The translations under genes were made by a program, and so were the position numbers. Positions 23,131 through 25,564 of a stretch of DNA of 25,564 bases are shown piece by piece. The notes under the pieces are model-generated. The model saw only the letters and a list, made by a program, of their open reading frames with translations. It made no database searches and was not told where the DNA came from. Position 1 is the stretch's first letter, and every line of letters starts with the position of its first letter. The DNA lies in the NCBI GenBank assembly GCA_937877515.1, contig CALFIX010000033.1, positions 1-25,564 of the forward strand, given 5' to 3'. The stretch is from an uncultured Treponema sp. GTDB lineage: Bacteria > Spirochaetota > Spirochaetia > Treponematales > Treponemataceae.

Positions 23131-24798
23131 TCAGCTGCTTCTGCTTTCTTTCATGTTTTTCTTCATTTTGTACATTTCTTTGTCTGCGGCATCCTGAGCC
23201 ATAAGAATGCTTTTTGAATCTTTTGCTTCAAAGAAACTGTATCCGTATGCTGTTGTTATAGGAAATTGAGTTTCTACTTGATTATCTAGCAAAGCTGTAA
23301 AATCAGAAAGCAAATATTTTATTGTTTTTTCATTTATATTTGTGCAAATACTTATAAACTCATCTCCACCAATCCTGTATATTTCGCCCTTTGCAGAAAA
23401 AACAGATTTTAAGCAATAACTAAATGCTTTTATGGCTTTGTCTCCCTCTAAGTGGCCAAAGGTGTCGTTTATTTTTTTTAGATTGTTCATGTCAAAGAGA
23501 ATTAGGCAGTAGTCTTTTTTGCTGTCAGGTTTGTCTAAAGTAAAATTTTCTACGAATGTATACCATGCCGTTTTACTGGAAACCCCAGTTGGTAAATCTA
23601 TCATTGCAAGCTTTTGATAAAGTTCTGTTTGCTTCATGCTTTCAAAGTTTTTAAGTATTTGTTTAGAAACTATTACTGTAAACATTGCGAATGTAAGTAT
23701 GAGTCCAATACTCATTAAAATATCTGCGGCTGTGGATGGTAGAATTTTTAGAATTACGATGCTAAATAATATAATACTTATAAATAGAGTGATTGCAGTT
23801 AGAATTTTTACGGTTTGTGTTACGTAGTTAAGCCTAAAGAAAAGTAGATATATTACATAAAGTATTGTCAATAAAAGCATTACTTGTATTAAGATTTTTG
23901 ATTGGTTTAATTGAACTATATCTGTAATTTGTAATGCTATAAGAAGCCCCGAAACAGCTAAGTCTCCCCAAAAGAAAAATTTTAATATCCGACTGTTTTT
24001 TCTAGGTGTTATATTACTTATAAATAAATAAGAAACCATTAAAACAAGAATTTGAATTAAATATTCACATATCCAATGAAGCGCCTGGTTTCCTAAAAAG
24101 ATTTGCATTATGCCAGACTCTTCCATTTGCCATATACCTATAAAAATCATAAGTAATGAAAAATTAAGAGCTGATGAAGAGTTTTCTAAAGATTTAAAAA
24201 TTAGAGCTGTTGTTAAGATAAAAAGTCCCATTAGCTCTAAAATAATGCCTAAGATTATTCTTGATGAATGTTGTTGTAAAATTGTGTTTATTATTTCTAG
24301 TTGGTCGCCTATATAAATAGGATTTATTTCTCCTTCATATTTTTTTTGCAAAGCTTCTGTTTCTATACAAATTTCTCCGCCATAGGATGAAGGAATTTTT
24401 ACAATGTGATAGTAAGATCTAAAAGACGAAAGCCAAATTGGATTGTTAGAAACCTTGTATTCGTATAGTAGATGAGAATTAAAACTAATCTTTATATTTT
24501 GGTGGTGGGAATAAAAGCCTAGATAAAATGAATTTTGAGGCCGGCTCAGTTTGTAATAAATTCTTGTCTTTGAACCTTGGTCTTTTAGTTTTGTAGGTAA
24601 GCTGTCTATGGAAAACTGTTCTCCTGTTATGCTGTAATAATACCAGCCTGAGTCCATGGGAGAAGCTTTCTTATGTAAAAGGCGGACAGAGGGTGCATTT
24701 ATACTGTAAAAAAAAACAAAAAAAGCTAGGGCTGTAATTATACAGATTGAGATTAAATATATTAGTCTTTTTTCGCCACTTTCGCCGAAACGTGCCAT
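23131..24798 (-). CDS. Membrane diguanylate cyclase with periplasmic sensor (7TMR-DISM-like)
   Basis: 555-residue predicted c-di-GMP synthase. A signal anchor (about 12-33) precedes a periplasmic beta-rich region (35-175), seven hydrophobic segments (180-380) and a GGDEF domain (about 395-545). This order matches 7TMR-DISM sensor cyclases. The active site is intact: R-I-G-G-D-E-F (475-481), D436 in LFDMNNLKKIND for the metal and nucleotide, and FGHLEGD (447-453). The R-x-x-D inhibitory site expected before the motif is absent (S468-A-K-G). GGAGAAG lies just before the ATG. Its stop is only three bases from the stop of the convergent EAL gene, with no terminator between, so the two transcripts should overlap. 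Confidence 0.9.
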   Translation of the reverse strand: MARFGESGEKRLIYLISICIITALAFFVFFYSINAPSVRLLHKKASPMDSGWYYYSITGEQFSIDSLPTKLKDQGSKTRIYYKLSRPQNSFYLGFYSHHQNIKISFNSHLLYEYKVSNNPIWLSSFRSYYHIVKIPSSYGGEICIETEALQKKYEGEINPIYIGDQLEIINTILQQHSSRIILGIILELMGLFILTTALIFKSLENSSSALNFSLLMIFIGIWQMEESGIMQIFLGNQALHWICEYLIQILVLMVSYLFISNITPRKNSRILKFFFWGDLAVSGLLIALQITDIVQLNQSKILIQVMLLLTILYVIYLLFFRLNYVTQTVKILTAITLFISIILFSIVILKILPSTAADILMSIGLILTFAMFTVIVSKQILKNFESMKQTELYQKLAMIDLPTGVSSKTAWYTFVENFTLDKPDSKKDYCLILFDMNNLKKINDTFGHLEGDKAIKAFSYCLKSVFSAKGEIYRIGGDEFISICTNINEKTIKYLLSDFTALLDNQVETQFPITTAYGYSFFEAKDSKSILMAQDAADKEMYKMKKNMKESRSS

Positions 24799-24849
24799 AT
24801 TCTTCTCCGCTTTTATACAGCTTACGTTTGCTTTTTTTATGTTACTTTA

Positions 24850-24858
24850 AGTATAGCA
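24850..24858 (-). promoter_or_regulatory. Candidate promoter of the diguanylate cyclase gene
   Basis: On the minus strand an extended -10, TGC plus TATACT, lies about 52 bases before the ATG. The region 17 bases upstream is a plain T-run, so a -35 is weak or absent. The insertion sequence end at about 24885 lies only some 27 bases upstream of this element. Confidence 0.45.
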
Positions 24859-24884
24859 CAATTTTAACATAAAAAAAAGGCTAT

Positions 24885-25564
24885 TGTCCGTTCCAAATAC
24901 ATTTAGGACACTCTGACACCTGGGGAAGAATTCAGATAAAACTTAGTTAAAAACTCGTTCGGTGTCAAGAAACCTAAAGATTCGTGGGGGCGGTAGTCGT
25001 GATATTTTTTCAGCCATGAATCAATTTCCGCCTGTAGTTCCGTTACATTCATAGGACCTTCAAGATAGTCAAGGCATTCAACCTGTAATGTCTCAATCAT
25101 CCGCTCCACACAAGGCTTGTCCTTTGGCGTCCTTGGCCTTGCCCAAAGCTGAGTGATTCCCTCGCTCTTGAGCCAGTTTTCCGCCTCATCTTGATTCTCG
25201 CTTCCGTTGTCGTTTATGTAGACGGCCTGTTTTCCGAACCTTGAGACGACCTTCTGATAGGCAATCTTTCCCGCCGTACTCGTGCACGTGTTTGATACAT
25301 GGATTACGGCCTGTTTTGTAAACACGTCGATTCCGACCATCGCATATTTTTTGCCGTTGTTCGGAATCCGTATGTGCTTCATGTCGAATTCAATTACTTT
25401 GTTCGGACTGTCACTTCTCAAGTTTCCGCTGATTCGCCTGCGTACAAAGGCTTTTTGTCCGCTTTTTGAGCGTTTTCTGAATGATTTTGTGTCCGCGCGG
25501 AAGAAAAAATTGTGTCTTTTTATGACGTTTGAGATGGTCGAGACGCTTGGAACCTCGTAATCCT
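24885..25564 (-). mobile_element. Insertion sequence, 3' part, continues past the window (IS481-like)
   Basis: The region from about 24885 is clearly more G+C-rich than the host DNA (31/60 in one line counted, 25081-25140, against 23/60 at 24061-24120) and encodes a DDE transposase ending 18 bases from the proposed edge. The edge is placed at TGTCC (24885-24889), which with the nearby GGACA (24906-24910) makes an inverted pair. Since the other end is outside the window, neither the terminal inverted repeat nor a target duplication can be confirmed. Confidence 0.6.
24903..25564 (-). CDS. DDE transposase, N-terminus outside the window
   Basis: The reading frame is open from the stop at 24903 to the window edge, so this is the C-terminal 220 residues of a longer protein. 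The internal TTG at 25421 is not the real start. The upstream part reads VPSVSTISNVIKRH, the end of a helix-turn-helix domain, followed by a very basic linker. The catalytic triad of the integrase core is complete: D60 (EFDMKH), D118 (INDNGSE) and E154 (CVERMIE), with 35 residues between the last two (DD35E). The C-terminal RPHESLGFLTPNEF motif is typical. The ARPRTPKDKPCVER block is closer to IS481 than to IS3 family enzymes. No internal stop was seen, so it may be functional. Confidence 0.88.
   Translation of the reverse strand, partial: DYEVPSVSTISNVIKRHNFFFRADTKSFRKRSKSGQKAFVRRRISGNLRSDSPNKVIEFDMKHIRIPNNGKKYAMVGIDVFTKQAVIHVSNTCTSTAGKIAYQKVVSRFGKQAVYINDNGSENQDEAENWLKSEGITQLWARPRTPKDKPCVERMIETLQVECLDYLEGPMNVTELQAEIDSWLKKYHDYRPHESLGFLTPNEFLTKFYLNSSPGVRVS

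Noticed and set aside
25419..25421. Complete 172-residue transposase starting at TTG 25421
   Set aside because: The frame is open with recognisable helix-turn-helix residues up to the window edge, so the TTG is internal.

Overview
The window looks like chromosomal DNA of a low-GC spirochaete, most likely a host-associated Treponema. This is an inference from the protein families and their flavour (sufCBDSU, a stand-alone ParB-like domain protein next to a class A PBP, a PEGA-type secreted protein, several membrane c-di-GMP proteins), from the A+T-rich composition and from tRNA genes that do not encode CCA. No 16S or other decisive marker is present. All family assignments come from reading motifs by eye; no database search was done.

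Layout. 1-59: 3'-truncated tRNA-Arg(TCT) on the minus strand. 60-291: promoter and leader region of the suf operon. 292-6066 (+): sufC-sufB-sufD-sufS, an unrecognised secreted protein, then sufU. This is one tightly packed Fe-S cluster assembly operon that ends in a bidirectional terminator shared with the convergent HU gene (6269-6547, -). 6699-6942 (+): strong promoter, tRNA-Val(TAC), tRNA-Pro(TGG), terminator. 6981-10897 (-): an operon of a CydD-like and a CydC-like ABC exporter half plus a GNAT acetyltransferase. 11045-12289 (+): tyrS, with its own promoter and terminator. 12346-15375 (-): bifunctional PBP1A and a small ParB-like protein. 15425-17886 (-): a small membrane protein, a LysM/M23 peptidase and a PEGA-type secreted protein, followed by a structured 3' region that may be a small RNA. 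18026-18196 (-): a 56-residue 2[4Fe-4S] ferredoxin. 18331-19152 (-): exonuclease III. 19268-23127 (+): two overlapping, paralogous seven-helix proteins with degenerate GGDEF and EAL domains. 23131-24798 (-): a convergent membrane diguanylate cyclase with an intact GGDEF motif. 24885-25564 (-): the 3' end of a DDE insertion sequence running off the window.

How the genes fit together. The left third supplies Fe-S clusters: SufS/SufU mobilise sulfur and SufBCD is the scaffold. The middle is dominated by cell-envelope functions: peptidoglycan synthesis (PBP1A), peptidoglycan hydrolysis or remodelling (LysM-M23) and secreted envelope proteins. The right end is a c-di-GMP cluster that pairs one apparently competent synthase with two EAL proteins that look unable to hydrolyse the messenger and so may be receptors.

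The most interesting leads are: (i) the tandem degenerate GGDEF-EAL receptors facing an active-looking cyclase; (ii) a candidate minus-strand small RNA at about 15425-15512 with a C-rich, anti-Shine-Dalgarno-like loop; (iii) several genes whose promoter places transcription start at or next to the ATG with no Shine-Dalgarno sequence, suggesting leaderless mRNAs; (iv) a ParB-like CTP-binding-type domain with a cationic amphipathic tail, co-transcribed with PBP1A; (v) a secreted orphan protein inside the suf operon. No CRISPR array, phage region, rRNA gene or replication origin was seen. No stretch longer than 300 bases lacks a gene.
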